Part shown: positions 1 to 45,799 of the stretch, one piece after another | Layout: each line of letters begins with the position of its first letter | Position numbering within the stretch: the first letter of the stretch is position 1 | Assembly (NCBI RefSeq): GCF_000003815.2 | Contig: NC_049997.1 | Span: 7,736,640-7,800,639 of the forward strand | Direction of reading: 5' to 3' | Length of the DNA stretch: 64,000 bases | Origin: Branchiostoma floridae | Lineage: Eukaryota > Chordata > Leptocardii > Amphioxiformes > Branchiostomatidae | The notes under the pieces: model-generated | The model's database searches: none | What the model was told of the DNA's origin: nothing | What the model saw: the letters and a program-made list of their open reading frames with translations, nothing else | Made by a program: the position numbers and the translations under genes

Positions 1-813
1 CAAGATACCAACGATTCGATGTATGATGAACCATTAAAACATATTTTTCAACGCTAGTATAAACGCATGCGTATTGAAGGTGACACCTGCAGAACCAGTT
101 TTGTCACTACGTGACGTCATGGTGACAAACATGGCGGACGGTATGACATCCCGGGACCTTGACCTCGATAGGATGATATACATCCGGGTTAACTATTACT
201 CACCTCCACGATGGACATACATGTACATATGTAACGGTGCGAGAGCAACAAAAACAGCGGGCAATGTGTTTATACAATAGATTACAGTTGGTAGACTCAA
301 TGGGTAGGGTCATTTAGAATGTGATTCTAAAGAAGCCTCCCATAAATCTAATTCTGTATACGTGTCATTTTTACAATAATTACTTCGAATTTCCCACGTG
401 GATTGGAAGACCACGGAGGAACATAGGTAAAATGTCATTGGTATTCTGGTAACTTGAATAAGTTAAGATTTACAGACAATTCATCACGCAGTTTACAAAT
501 CAATATGTGAAGAGTTTCATGACAAAATGAATTTACATAGTTTGTCTCTACCTGATTATTAGAAGCTACATTCTCAGGCGATTTATGTTCCAATTTCTGT
601 TTTGTTACCTTTAATCTCTGGTTAGTACAAGAGGCTTCAGTATCTAGTGTGGCTTATGCTATCTAGATTTTCCCACGGACTCTTTGGTGTGCCACCACGC
701 ATTTTACTGTTCACTTCTTCACGAACATTCAATGACGAAGGCGACCACCAGGAAGATCGTATAGTACATTCCTCACTTTTTTCTACCTTCCTCACTAGTA
801 CAAAGTTTTCCTT
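1..813. other. Upstream flank of the carboxypeptidase gene
   Basis: I see no gene here. The open frames at 74-280 and 647-997 have no recognisable domain, and the second overlaps the real first exon at 814 in another frame. The stretch is moderately AT-rich and should include the carboxypeptidase promoter. I could not single out a TATA box or other element with confidence. Confidence 0.5.
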
Positions 814-3800
814 ATGGCTGCTCGAAAGGTTTTGTTATGTCTGTCTGTTTTCGTCTTCGGTTGGATTGCGTTTTCCTGGGCATGGGGTCAGATTGTGTTG
901 GATGAAGACCTGGACACTGTATATCGTGGGTGAGTTGTGCGCCTTGTGTCACATTTTTGCCAAATCTATAGATACGTCTATGCTTGCTACATGTTAGGCA
1001 GGCTGAATAAAAGATATAAACTGAAACTATGCGGGTCCAGATGCCTGAGGAATGACCGCGGTGCGATAGATGTCGGTTAGCGGAGGAATACGTCCACTCT
1101 GTACCTTTTAAAAAATTGTTTTGGCGTGTGCCTGAAATGTTATAAACATTGCTACGCAGGTGTTTCTTTCCTTCTTTTATATTTCATTTCTTAGGGACCA
1201 GAAGTTAAGAGTACATCTTGGAAACAACACCGTTGAAGCAATAACACAGATATTTCTATCCAAACTATCGGATCCCACTCAGGTACAAACATTGTTCATA
1301 TTCGTGATCGTGATCATCTATATATGTACTCTATTTAGTTATTACAATAACAACAACGGTAGGGTAAATTTCCACCTGTTAGAAAGTAATTTTAGAATTG
1401 CATTGGTATTGCGTTTCTTCCTGCTAGTGTTAATCATTCCTAGCAAACAAAATGATATTATGGTTGCGTTTGTTTTTTTGCTAATTGATATGGTAGCCGA
1501 ACACAGTTTTTCGCCTGTGTGAAAGAAAGAAAGCTCGACACCTCAAAATGTGTAGCAGGGTGAATAAGTAATTTACAAGAACTTATCATGTATAAGTTTA
1601 GGGTACAATCTACATCTAATCTATATTTTAGCCCCAGTTTGGGGCACCTTGCTGCAGCCGACACACATCAGTTGGTCGGAACTGCGTTGGGGCGCAAAAT
1701 CCCCCCCCCCCCCCCACACACACCCAAAGAAACATCGCCCTCCAAATCAAATACTCTACAACTGGCGTATTCCTCTACCATTCACCACAATTTCGGCCTC
1801 GGTAACATGCACAGATGAATATCTACGGTTTTCGAAGTACAGTGACGCTCTGCTTTGTACCAAACTACTTCTGGGGACGGGGGTCGCGGATAAATACTGT
1901 GTTTTGTTATTTAGATTTTAGGTAGCAGGGACATTCCTGGTACGAACGACTCCATGGTAACGGTAGGCGCTTCCATCGCGGACGAGTTCAAGGACCTGTT
2001 GCATGACTACAAACTGTCTTTCGAGATTTACGTGGAGGACTACCGCGAGAGCATCGAGGAACATCTTCGTGAGAACCTACGATTGGCCGAAGACGACAAA
2101 GTCGGCGAGTTCAACTTTGCCAGATATCATCCTTATAATGAGGTGAGTTTATCATCTATATTCTAATGTGACCCTGTAACAGTACAGTACAGGAAAATAC
2201 GTAAAAAGACTGTGTGGTTTGTGAACCAAAGTAGGGGTTACATGTATAAGTGCATTTTGTGATTTCTGTTCATTCCTACTAGTAGACTAATATGTCATGG
2301 CACAGCTTATGCTGTTGTTCTCTACAAACGCTTTAAGAAAAGCAAATGAAACTAACTAAGAAGAAAAACAACATCTCAGGTCTTAAAGGATTCATTTCTC
2401 ACTCGTTGAATTTTTATAAAGCCCAAAGAAATTTGGAAAACTTTTGTGGACAAATAAACTGCTCCGACGGCTGTGTGAGTGACTATGAAAGAAATTCAGG
2501 GAATTCTTTAAAGTCTAATGACACACGATGATTGCGTAGTGCATGATAGGAATGAGAAGCCGACATGACAAGTTATACCTCTTCATGTCCGTAGATACGT
2601 CAATACCTTACGGACACGGCAGGGAGGTACTCTAACCTCGCAACTGTGGTGACCGTAGCGCACACATTTGAGGGAAGACCAGTCTTGGCTTTGAAGGTTT
2701 GTTGTCTTGTTTGTATCATAGCTTCTTCTTCTTTGTTTTGTCATCCTCATGATCATTCGAGGTTGTTATTTTCTAATATCCAGTAGTGCAATGTGGCTTC
2801 AATACGGCTCGCGTTTTCACTCGAACACGTCCGGCTCACCCTACCGTTCTAAACATGTGTTGGGGTCTTTTACCTGCAGAGGTTGATGCTTGTGGCTTAA
2901 GCATGAAGCTTCCTAATGCAAAGGGGTTTTTGCCTAAACGCCAGCATCCCAAATGAGAAATACGATCTCTTACAGTATGTCCAAGCTGAGGCTTAAACAT
3001 AAAGCTCCCTCACACAAGGGACACTCGGCTTCACGTCACCATCCAAAACGAGCAATGAATTAATCCGATGACCAAGCTGAGACCAACCCTAGGATCGAAC
3101 CTTCGCCCAATTTTGAACAATTTGATGAAAGAGTTATATTGTGAACATTTACTTAATTATACGTTTTCTCATAGTTGACCATGTTTGCGGGCTTTCTTAT
3201 TGTAGATCGGTGTAGCAAAGAATACTCCCAAGCGCGCGGTTTGGATAGATGCCGGGGTCCACGCCCGGGAGTGGATAGCACCAGCTACAGCTCTGTACTT
3301 CATTAACCAGGTGACTATATCATTGTTATCTTGCAAAATGAGAAAATACACCAACTAATATATAAGCATCAATAAGATAAACACACAGTTAAAGTCTGAA
3401 GGTTAACATTTATGACTTTAAAAAGACATTGTCATGTCTATGATTTCGATTTCAGAAATATGACAAAACACCACAAAATATTTATAACTAACATTATTAT
3501 AAATCTACATATAAGTATGCACTGACGGTGATAAAGATGGGAATCTGGGTTTCATGTTTCCTTCTTTGCGCTCTCTATTTTAGAGTGTAACGTTACCCAT
3601 TCCACGTGTCCTCAGTTGGTGACGCGTTACGGCCATGACCAGACCGTGACAGACCTTGTGGAGAAGTTAGACTGGTACATCGCCCCGGTTATCAACGTGG
3701 ACGGATACATCTACTCATGGTCTCATCCTGCGGTATGTAGCAACTTAACGGTCCTTTTCAAATTCAGCAAATTGCCACTGAGAGTACTTAGATAGAAGTA

Positions 3801-5111
3801 AAAGTTTCCGTACCTGCCACTCAAAACGTGAGATCATGGTCATGACTCATGAGACATGAATATATGCCAACGTCGGAAAGCCCACTGCATAACCGTAGAA
3901 ATTCGCTAGGACACCAAAACTACGTATACACGAATCCAAGCTTACATGTACATTTTGTACAGAGGAGGCTGTGGAGAAAGTCGACTTCTTACGACAACAG
4001 CACGTGTGCGGGTGAGAACGCTGACACCACTACAGTCCGGAACTGCACCTGCTTGGGCGTGGACTTGAACCGTAATTGGGACGTGCACTGGGGAGGTAGG
4101 TATAAATGTATTGACGAAATATTGTCTGAGTGTAACGGTATTGCATACCTGGTAAACCGCCTCATGGCGAGGTACATCATGGCTTATGCAGTCCACGCTG
4201 AATGTCCGACAGATGGTTGAAATAATAATGAAAACAGGTGTTTTTGTTGCAGTACAATAAAAAGCCACAATGAGGCCCCTTTGTCTTTCACTTACCCGAC
4301 CCATATCCCATACCAAATATCTCCTGTTGTCTTATTGCATATTACGGAATATTGAAGAAGTTCTGTTGAAGCCAAAATATTCATCATATAATGGCAATAG
4401 TTTGGGCAGTTCAAGGGAGGGGTTCCTCAGAGAGAGTGACGATACCCTGCCATGTGTGAGTGAGAGAGACACATGTATATGACTACATTTTGGGTCGTAT
4501 TCCTGGGAGCGACACCAAGCTATAGTGTGTGAACCAGTCAGTATTGCCCTGAGGAAAGTGACAGACGGTCATCGAAACGCCGGCTGTTGATTTTAGACAA
4601 ATCCTGCTTGTGAATAAAGAACCACGTTATCCAATAAATTTATCATTGTACACAGAACCGATAGGCTCGAGCTGGGATCCTTGTAGTGGCACGTACCACG
4701 GGCGGTCTCCGGTGTCAGAGCCGGAGGTCAAAGGAGTGTCAGATTTCATCCTACAGCGCCGGGGGGAGATACAGGCTTACCTGTCACTCCACTCCTACGG
4801 TCAACTGTGGATGTACCCGTACGGCTACAACGCGACAAAAGTTCCCAAAGACAACAAAGATCATGTAAGTTACATACATACATGTAAGTTAATCTCGTTC
4901 ATGTTGTGGTATCTTCTTCGCTTAAACTTCATACCTTATTGAAGGCTGTTATTCACGTCCCAATTTAAATGACATGGTAGAAGTTTTATTGACACAAACA
5001 GAAATTTCAGTGACTTTCGTATGGTCGACTATTTAGATACTACCAGTACTTAAAGGAATACGGAATAAACCTTAAGATCCTACTAAGTATATGTAAACAA
5101 TACACACACAC

Positions 5112-5183
<72 letters not shown>

Positions 5184-7253
5184 ATGTATATACATAGATA
5201 TACATACATGTACATACACATAGATATATAGATATATGTAGATATATATATAGATAGAAAGAGATAAACAGACAGTGAGGCAGAGAGAGATACTCCAATC
5301 TTAGCAGTATGAAAATTGCCATCTTAATTTCTGGTATCGACTTTACCTGCATTAATGAAGCTTAGATATGGTAGCCAGGTATGTGATATATGATTTAAGG
5401 CCTCCCCGCACCATACAGTACATAGAGTGGCGCTCTCCGTGTCAATAGCCCTTGGGCCACACAACATTGTGCAATCACTACAGCAGGAGGTTGGTCCAGT
5501 GGTAATGGTGTATGTTCATGATATCATACGGGATATATGAAACGAACAAATATCTCCCTGCAGGTGAAGCTGTCAGAAATAGCGACCGCGGCCATCCGCA
5601 AAGTGCACGGCAAACAGTACCAACATGGCCGAGTGGCTGACATTTTGTGTATGTCACTTGTTTTGTTTTATCAAATCCAAGAGCTTTAAGAAAACTTTTG
5701 TATGGTCATTCTACTACGCAGAAACATCCAACGGCGTTAACAAACCGCCTCTTGTCTGTACTCTGCTATCTCAACCGTCGCCAACAGTTCATGTGGGCGT
5801 AGCCACAAATCAGCTGTCAGTCAATCAGAGAATAGGTCAGTTTTCAAAAGGGATCTCGCATATATAAGGGCAAGCTCATTAATATCTATGAGCAGGGCGG
5901 TCAGGAACTGCTGATGACGGTTGAGATAGCAGAGTACAGACAAGAGGCATTTTTCTGGCGTCGTTGTATGTCTGTGCGTAGGAGAATGGTGTATGGTTGG
6001 AATTTGAAAGTGTGTTATCGCTGACTAAATCCAAAAGCCAGGCTTTCTCAACAATCGGCATGCCTCACCGTTGTTTTTGGCGATGAGGTAATTCACCGCT
6101 TATTTTGCTTACATAACTAAACATTCTGATCATTACAAAGCAACAAAAAATGCGTCCTTCTTGGAAGACCTGTTTGTCCTTGGGTTGAATACTGACATTA
6201 CATTTGGATCAAATTTCGTTCTATTTCATTTTGCGGTACAGACGTAGCAACCGGCAATTCTAAGGACTGGGCGTATGAGAAGGCAGGGATAGTTCACTCT
6301 TACGCCATCGAACTGCGGGACGTCTGGGAGTACGGCTTCCTTCTCCCGCATGACCAGATCTTACCTACAGCACAGGAGCTGTTTCCTGCATTCATTCAGG
6401 TACATAATCTTTATCCACAGGGTAACATTTATCCATCTTTTCTAAATACACGAACAGGGGCGTCTGGGACCACGGCTTCCTTCTCCCTCCCAACAAGATC
6501 GTATCTACTGCACAGGAGCTGCTTTCTGCATTCATTCAGCTACATGGAACGATAATTGACCGTTGTTTTTAATGACAGGGTATTTGAGGTTATCAAGTTG
6601 ACAGGCGGTGTGCTATTCGGAAAATAACTGCAATATTTTGAAAATATTGCAATTTGAAACCGCCGTCCGTCTGTCGACTTGATATACCTAATTATAAGGT
6701 AACAACAGATATACGTTACCTCGCGGTTAAAGAGGAGCTAGCATTATTCGAAGTGTATCTAAAACAGATATCTATATCTACCTACTCTCCAAGCAGAGAT
6801 TGAGTCGCGTAGATATAGCAGTAGTCGGAAAAATTACACCGGCGCTCCTTGATTAGATTAAAAGGCTTGTGCCGTTTCGATTTGAGGCAGAGGTAAGAGG
6901 AGCGCCGGTGTTATTTTTCCAACTACTACGCGACTCAACCTCTGCTTGGAGAGTATATCTACCTTCACGGAGAGGAAACCGAAAGTATTATTTTGGGTCC
7001 GTAGGTGGTGGCGCGATGTAGGTGGCGCTTGGCGAAGATGATATGTATACTGCAGAGAGATTGTATAATCTCTTTGGAAGAACTACTTAAATCTTGTCAC
7101 CCCTTTCAGGTCGGCCTGTACGTGTGGGACGGGCCAAACTATGAGTACATTCCCTACCCAGCCAGTGGGGCGGAGAGTACCGGGCGTCTCCTGGATTCTA
7201 CTGTCTACCAATGGCTACTCGCTACGTCACTGATGATGCGTATTTTTATTTGA
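814..7253 (+). CDS. Secreted M14A metallocarboxypeptidase zymogen, predicted acidic specificity (11 exons)
   Basis: Exons: 814-929, 1195-1282, 1915-2142, 2595-2696, 3206-3310, 3616-3732, 3963-4095, 4665-4864, 5564-5648, 6242-6399, 7110-7253. All junctions are GT-AG and the phases join into 491 codons ending in TGA. The start at 814 gives a hydrophobic signal peptide (residues ~1-24). An activation propeptide follows to about residue 135, then the catalytic domain. Zinc ligands are H197 and E200 (HARE, exon 5) and H339 (SLHSYGQ, exon 8). Substrate and catalytic residues are R257, N288-R289, Y392 and E415 (YAIELRD). The C301/C303-type Cys pair of exons 7-8 matches the family disulfide. The residue aligned with bovine CPA position 255 is K399 (motif NSKDW). 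Family knowledge: Ile there gives CPA and Asp gives CPB specificity, while a basic residue (as in CPO) favours C-terminal Glu/Asp. The acidic preference is therefore inferred. It probably acts as a secreted digestive enzyme, activated by proteolytic removal of the propeptide. It is about 70 residues longer than vertebrate CPA, in the propeptide and C-terminus. Confidence 0.93.
1683..1729. repeat. Poly-C / CA low-complexity tract in carboxypeptidase intron 2
   Basis: A run of about 17 cytosines (from ~1700) is followed directly by a short CA tract. It lies in intron 2, about 190 bases upstream of exon 3. It makes overlapping open frames that are not genes. Confidence 0.7.
2800..3115 (-). repeat. 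Possible tRNA-derived SINE in carboxypeptidase intron 4
   Basis: Read on the minus strand, positions 3091-3101 give a perfect RNA polymerase III B-box core (GGTTCGATCC type). The text downstream of it (towards 2800) has the composition of a dispersed repeat, with several near-repeats of a motif containing GCTTAAGC-like words. The A box is not clear and no target-site duplication was found. The SINE call is therefore tentative. Confidence 0.4.
5102..5250. repeat. Compound microsatellite (CA)n-(TA)n-(TG)n
   Basis: An (AC)n run passes into (TA)n and then (TG)n, followed by GATA/TACA-rich sequence. CA and TG arms around a TA centre make the tract a long inverted repeat able to extrude as a hairpin. 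It lies in carboxypeptidase intron 8. Confidence 0.9.
5707..5988. repeat. Imperfect inverted repeat, ~84-base arms, in carboxypeptidase intron 9
   Basis: Arms 5707-5790 and 5905-5988 are reverse complements at most positions. Best matched is the block containing CTCTTGTCTGTACTCTGCTA and its complement. The loop is about 114 bases. It is either a foldback element or an inverted local duplication. No target-site duplication is visible. Matching open frames on the two strands (both giving a PLVCTLLSQPS peptide) are by-products of the symmetry. Confidence 0.7.
6461..6539 (+). pseudogene. Decayed partial copy of carboxypeptidase exon 10
   Basis: The 79 bases 6461-6539 repeat the last 79 bases of exon 10 (6321-6399) at an offset of 140, with scattered substitutions. 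The shared blocks include CACAGGAGCTG and TGCATTCATTCAG. The donor is destroyed: CAG is followed by CT instead of GT. There is no acceptor at its left edge. It cannot be spliced as an exon. Confidence 0.85.
6784..6954. mobile_element. Inverted-repeat (MITE-like) element, copy 1 of a three-copy family
   Basis: Ends match as inverted repeats for about 28 bases, starting ACTCTCCAAGCAGAG at the left and finishing with its complement at the right. An inner inverted repeat (CACCGGCGCTCCT and its complement) makes almost the whole element self-complementary. A 10-bp direct repeat ATATCTACCT flanks it (6774-6783 and 6955-6964), as expected of a target-site duplication. That length is typical of Mutator-like elements, but the superfamily is not proven. 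Related copies lie at ~11895-12107 and ~47314-47489. Confidence 0.8.
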
Positions 7254-7879
7254 GCAGCTAAGATGAGAGTTCCAGTCACATAATAGTATAGAGAAACTGT
7301 ACATGCAGTAGAAGATGAAGTCACTTATAAGCTTAATCAATGGTAGATTGCACTATTATGTGTATTATGATAGGACTACCCTATTCAGTTATATCGAAAG
7401 TAAATTCTCTCAAATACCATATACAGAAATCTGTAATTATTTTACATCTAATGTAGCAGAAGATAGCACTGTTAACGATAAAACTATCCAAGTCAGTTAT
7501 ATCCAAATACATTTCCTCTCTTTGCAAATTATTTTAGAATTTAAAAAGTGACTATTGCTAAATCCATGGAACCCTGCATTTTCACCATTACAAAGAGGTA
7601 AGAAGAAGCTGAACCCCTATGCTGAATATGCTATTCTCGTATTCATGTGCATGTTTGTAAACATGTGTTTGTTGTGACCTGTACTTACCTCACTTGGACA
7701 AAGATGTAGAATTAAAGTCTTCACCCTATTCCCTCTATAGTACCAATATCTATTTACAGATAATATGTCAGTCATAGTCATACAGTAAAAAATGTCCAAA
7801 CCCTTCATCTATGAAAATGTTGGACAATTCATCTCCCACTGCATACGGAAAAGATGTCAAATCCATCAAATAATCTAAG

Positions 7880-8592
7880 TAGAGTCAATTCCAAGTCACC
7901 GAGATGGTTTTGAAATAATATTTGTAATAAGTTTGAACTATTTTGAGTAAAAGAACAATTCAGTCACTAAAGTTCGAAATTGTTCAAACATTTCAAAATG
8001 AAAGTTTAAACATGTTTGAACCTTTTTATATTTGTTGGAACATTTGGGAAAGTAATGATATCATTATCTCTTTATTTAGAACAATTTTCAAACATCTATG
8101 TGTTTTTCTTATTGTTCCAACATTTTGTGTCATTTTTTCCCTCCATAAAAACTTTTATTGACCCCATAAACAAAGCTGCTAAGCTTGGTCCTTTGTTTCG
8201 CTCTTCTATTTTTAGATTTTCTTTAGTATACACTGGTGAGTCTTTTGTGAGAAGGTGGCAGACAGACATAATTTCCTGCACTTGGCAGGGATGTGTGAAT
8301 TGCCCTCTTCCCAGCCCACTGACCCAGTTTCATCATATTGTTTCCATGTTCGAACATGTGATCACAAATGATGCATCTATGTTGGAACAGTTTAGAAAGT
8401 AACAGAAATAATGCATTTGATGTTAGAAATGTTTCTAACATGTTTGAATACTATAGAAACATTTAGAACGTCACATAGATGTTGTAAATAGTTCTAAACA
8501 GTTACCTATCACAGTTAGATTGTTACAAAGATTTCCAAATTGTTAGAACAAAAGGGAAGAAACACCCTCTCGGTAATATGGAATCGACTCTA
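7880..8592 (+). mobile_element. Non-autonomous DNA transposon, ~24-bp terminal inverted repeats (copy A)
   Basis: The left end begins TAGAGTCAATTCCAAGTCAC and the right end carries the imperfect reverse complement, finishing CGACTCTA. The interior is crowded with variants of GAACATTT and GTTCAAACAT in both orientations, like subterminal transposase-binding repeats. It has no transposase reading frame. A second member in the opposite orientation lies at 55513-56211. The two share the ends and an internal block near 8281-8330 (minus-strand 55760-55810). The superfamily is not assigned. Confidence 0.75.
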
Positions 8593-8962
8593 GAAGTAGA
8601 TTACATTAGATGTCATTTCCCTTTTAATTCAGTTACTAGTATAAAGCTTTCAATGAATTGTTAAGCAAACAATTATGTATACTACTGTTTTACTTTGTTT
8701 GAAATACGCCTCCGGGTATGAACTTGCAATAAAGTTATTTTAATCAAAATGTTTAGAAGAAGTTCAGTCTGTTTCAAGCTCTACAGTTGAATTGCATGAT
8801 GGCTAATTTACTAATTAGAATAAAACGTTCAAGTGCCTCGAGACATCTCTCCCAAAATGGCCAATTAACATGGCATGGCAATTGGCCCGACACATAAAAC
8901 TGTACCCTGGGGACCATCCGGGATCGGGCAGCTAAGACAGTTTATTCGGTGGCCCAAGACAG

Positions 8963-9114
8963 TCAGGCCCGCCGAGCTCCTATTAGCGCCCCGGGGAGTT
9001 TAAGGCCGATATTTATATATAATAGGTCCACCTGCCCTTTCCATGGGAAAGGGTAGTGATAACTCCTTCGGGCTTACACTCCCCCGGAGCGCTAATGTGA
9101 GATCGGCGGGCTGA
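8963..9114. mobile_element. GC-rich foldback element near the TNPO3 promoter
   Basis: Arms 8963-9000 and 9078-9114 are imperfect reverse complements (GCCCGCCGA...TAGCGC...CCGGGGAGT against its complement). The loop of ~77 bases includes a second small hairpin around CCCTTTCC/GGAAAGGG. It is much richer in GC than its surroundings. It is probably a MITE-type insertion; no clear target duplication was found. Confidence 0.55.
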
Positions 9115-9718
9115 CTACCTTGGCTCCCCGAACAAAACTCGCTAGTTACCCGGTCCTGTCTGGCCCCGACACATATAACTGGCTGTGACACGTAAAACAC
9201 CACAAAAACTTTTTCCATGAAGTTCAGTAGATCTTACCAGGGAAGCCTACAGAGTTGTCCCAAAAAAAAAGGTTAGCAAGGATACCACAGGATATAAACT
9301 CTATGTTTTTTTGTTTTTTTTCAAACTCCACTTTATACCCATTTGAAGATGGTGCTTTTATACATCTAGACATCCTCCTCCTTTGTCAGCTTGTGCCACA
9401 TGTGGCTATTCAATTTTACAGAAAATGGTCCAAGTCTGTGTGACGGTACTTTCTTGTTTTCAACTCTCGCCCCATCACAGAAATATGGGGCGATTGTATT
9501 GTCAACCACATACGTGTCGCATGCATATTACTAAATAGACTAGCATTTCAACTTCTGGCAATTCAATTTTCCCGCCTCTGCAATTTTCTGACCTTTGACC
9601 GCTAGTTCCCGACATGCTTCACGCACGCTGAGATCGGCCATTGAATCTAGCGCAATGCACAGATTTTAGCCGCCGTGCGCCTTTTTTCTCCGCTTGGTCC
9701 TCGCAAAGTTCTTCCAGT

Positions 9719-43409
<33,691 letters not shown>

Positions 43410-45346
43410 CATTGAACGCGTCACAAACGTCCGGAGGCGCAGGTCTGCGAACAAAGTCACAAGCTGCAAAACAAATTACATATTAAGGCATATCACTTTC
43501 CAAACTTTTTTTCAATCCTCCCTTTTTGCATAATTTTTTTGTCCTGAGATGCCTGTGTTTTCTGAAGCCACGGGCGAGACCATTACGTATAGGGGGGGTG
43601 TTACATCAAGTAACCTGATCTCATGAAAATGGGTCCCCAAGATTTGCTCTATAAAATGCTTAGAGCTGTAAAATACTTGCATGGGATCAGGATTTGTCCT
43701 GTTTTAACTTTGGTCTTGATTGAAATCTCCACTGTTCTATTTTGAAGATAACTTGGCTAATGAAAGGTAGGTACAATGTAATACGAGTGATAAGAAAGTT
43801 GCCCCGAACAACACAGCCATTCGTAAAATGCCTTAAAAGTTTTACCTAAAAGCTTGACTTTCAAGAGTTTTACCTACAACAACATGTACACAATGTTTTT
43901 ACCACTGCACAAAGAAAACAGCCATAATCATATTTCTCTTGAGTTGTGAATTGAAACTTTGTATAAAAAAGAAGTTGCAAATTATTTTGAGAAGCGCATC
44001 TGGCTGGATGCTGACTTCTTCGGTTAATTGATCGTTAGCTTGTAAGTTACCTCTGTCAGCACAACACTAATGACAGCATTAGCAGCAAACAATTGACTTG
44101 TTTTGTACTGAAAGTGTCTATTGTATACTGATGTGTTAAAAGTTGTACGGTGACCATTTTCATATTTTGTACATCACATAATTTTTCAGCTAGATTAGTG
44201 TACGTAAGTTGACTGAGAAAACCATGACTGTGCTGATTATGACCTGGAATGCTCTGATTTTAGTCAAGTCAACTTAGATTCAAGGCAAATAACTGAAGCT
44301 AGCAGTAAACTTTTAAGTCACCAGCAACAAAATGTGTTGCACAGAAGACACAAAGTTTTGAAATAAGACAATAGCAAGTCTATCTTATAGAGAAATTTAA
44401 CTTGATAATGTATTTGATCTGAGTCGGCTCCTTTTGACGAGCAATTGCCAAAATGATGTGATTTTGCTATGCAAAATGTCATTGACAAGTGTTGCTTTTG
44501 AGGATAGTTGGAAACTGAAGCAGCAAAGGATTGTTTGGGACCATTTTTATGGGAAATATGAGACAGAATTGTGGAGTCGGTGATTTTTCAGTTGCAAAAA
44601 GTTGCTTCAGAATGGATGAAAATAGTACATAGATGACGATGACATTTTACGGTTTCAAAAGAAAGTGGAGGAATTGAAAACAGTGGTCCACACTGTTTTC
44701 GTTTACTAAGTATAACTTTTGTTTTATTGGGCTGACATTGAAGAGGTAGGAAAATGTAAAAACATGTCCTTTGTTCTTAACCTGGCACCAAGGCTTCCTT
44801 GTATGAATATTTTATTGTGCCAACTTGACAAGCACAAAACCTGTTGCAATCTTAATTGTTCAAAATTTATGTAAATGTGAGTTTTCGTCTATGTTTCAAT
44901 TGTGCAATAGCACAAAACTTTGTGTTTTTTAGTCTTGTGTAGCCGTATTCCTGTAGAATCTCTCTGTATCACTGTATAGACTTTGTGTATAATCCAAGCT
45001 CTTCCTTTGTCATTGTCTCTTAGCTATTTTGATAGTAATTGTGTTCTTTAAGAGTCGTTTTCGAGGAAAATGTGAGGAAGGGAAAACTTTGCAATACCAT
45101 CTTTGCCACCCCTCCTGTATTTTGGTCTTATCCTATAATATGTTGTTCATTGTTTGCAACCCTAAGTTTGGACTGGCCTATCATGCCATAAAGGGGGTTT
45201 CCTTGGGGGAGATTGGAAGTAAAAAACAATGTCAGGTAACTTTGAACTTGAAGAGATGTCAGTGGTTAACATGCATTGTCTGTATCCACAATGAAGGCAC
45301 TGACTGTTACCATGGTTTTAGATGCGAAAAATTAGATGGTCATAGG
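43410..45346. other. TNPO3 downstream region and probable 3' UTR
   Basis: AT-rich, no recognised coding frame. The 109-codon frame at 45029 has no domain. Some of this is presumably TNPO3 3' untranslated sequence. I could not place the cleavage site. Confidence 0.5.
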
Positions 45347-45357
45347 GAGCAACCATA

Positions 45358-45786
45358 GCCTGGGTACCATTCGGAAAGAAGTTCGCTCTGATTTTCATTA
45401 TACACTATATACAGTTGCTTCTAGCTCAGACATTCATTATACAAATGTACACTATATATAATATATATTGCTTTTTTGCTGTTCCGCCTGTAATCCTTTA
45501 CCATGTTAACTTCTGTAATCGTCCAAATTTTGGATGAGGGCTATGATTGGTCCCTATACATTTGCGAATTAAGGAATGGGTGCAAACTGTTTAAACAGGC
45601 ATTCCAACACCCGAAAAAAGCCCTCCTACCCGTCTGCTTGTGGGAGGGCCTATTGTCATCAAATGAGCACTCTAGAACCCATGTCTTAATTCGCTCATTA
45701 ACTGACGTTACCACCAAACGGTTTGAATGTGCAGGTCCTTAGACGGGTAGCAGAAGCGAACTACTACCCGGATGGTACCCAGGCAA
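45358..45786. mobile_element. 429-bp inverted-repeat element with 11-bp flanking repeats
   Basis: Ends GCCTGGGTACCATTCGG and CCGGATGGTACCCAGGC are inverted repeats, extended inward by AGTTCGC. Direct repeats GAGCAACCATA flank it (45347-45357 and 45787-45797). It has no transposase frame. An inner short inverted repeat (AAGCCCTCC / GGGAGGGCC) is present. Confidence 0.85.
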
Positions 45787-45799
45787 GAGCAACCATACA

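Larger units (their letters stand above)
7254..9718. other. Intergenic region between carboxypeptidase and TNPO3
   Basis: No gene is visible. The region holds the 713-bp inverted-repeat transposon at 7880-8592 and a GC-rich foldback at 8963-9114. The last few hundred bases should contain the TNPO3 promoter and 5' untranslated region. Pyrimidine-rich sequence precedes the TNPO3 start. No TATA box is evident. Confidence 0.6.

Noticed and set aside
74-280. 68-codon open frame at the left end
   Set aside because: No homology I recognise, no splice context and no domain; likely chance.
3942-4316. 124-codon minus-strand frame opposite carboxypeptidase exon 7
   Set aside because: Antisense shadow of a real exon (zinc-peptidase block on the plus strand).
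5083-5352. Minus-strand frame rich in His-Thr and Cys-Val repeats
   Set aside because: Pure translation of the CA/TG microsatellite.
45029-45358. 109-codon plus-strand frame downstream of TNPO3
   Set aside because: No recognisable domain, AT-rich context, and it runs into the inverted-repeat element at 45358.
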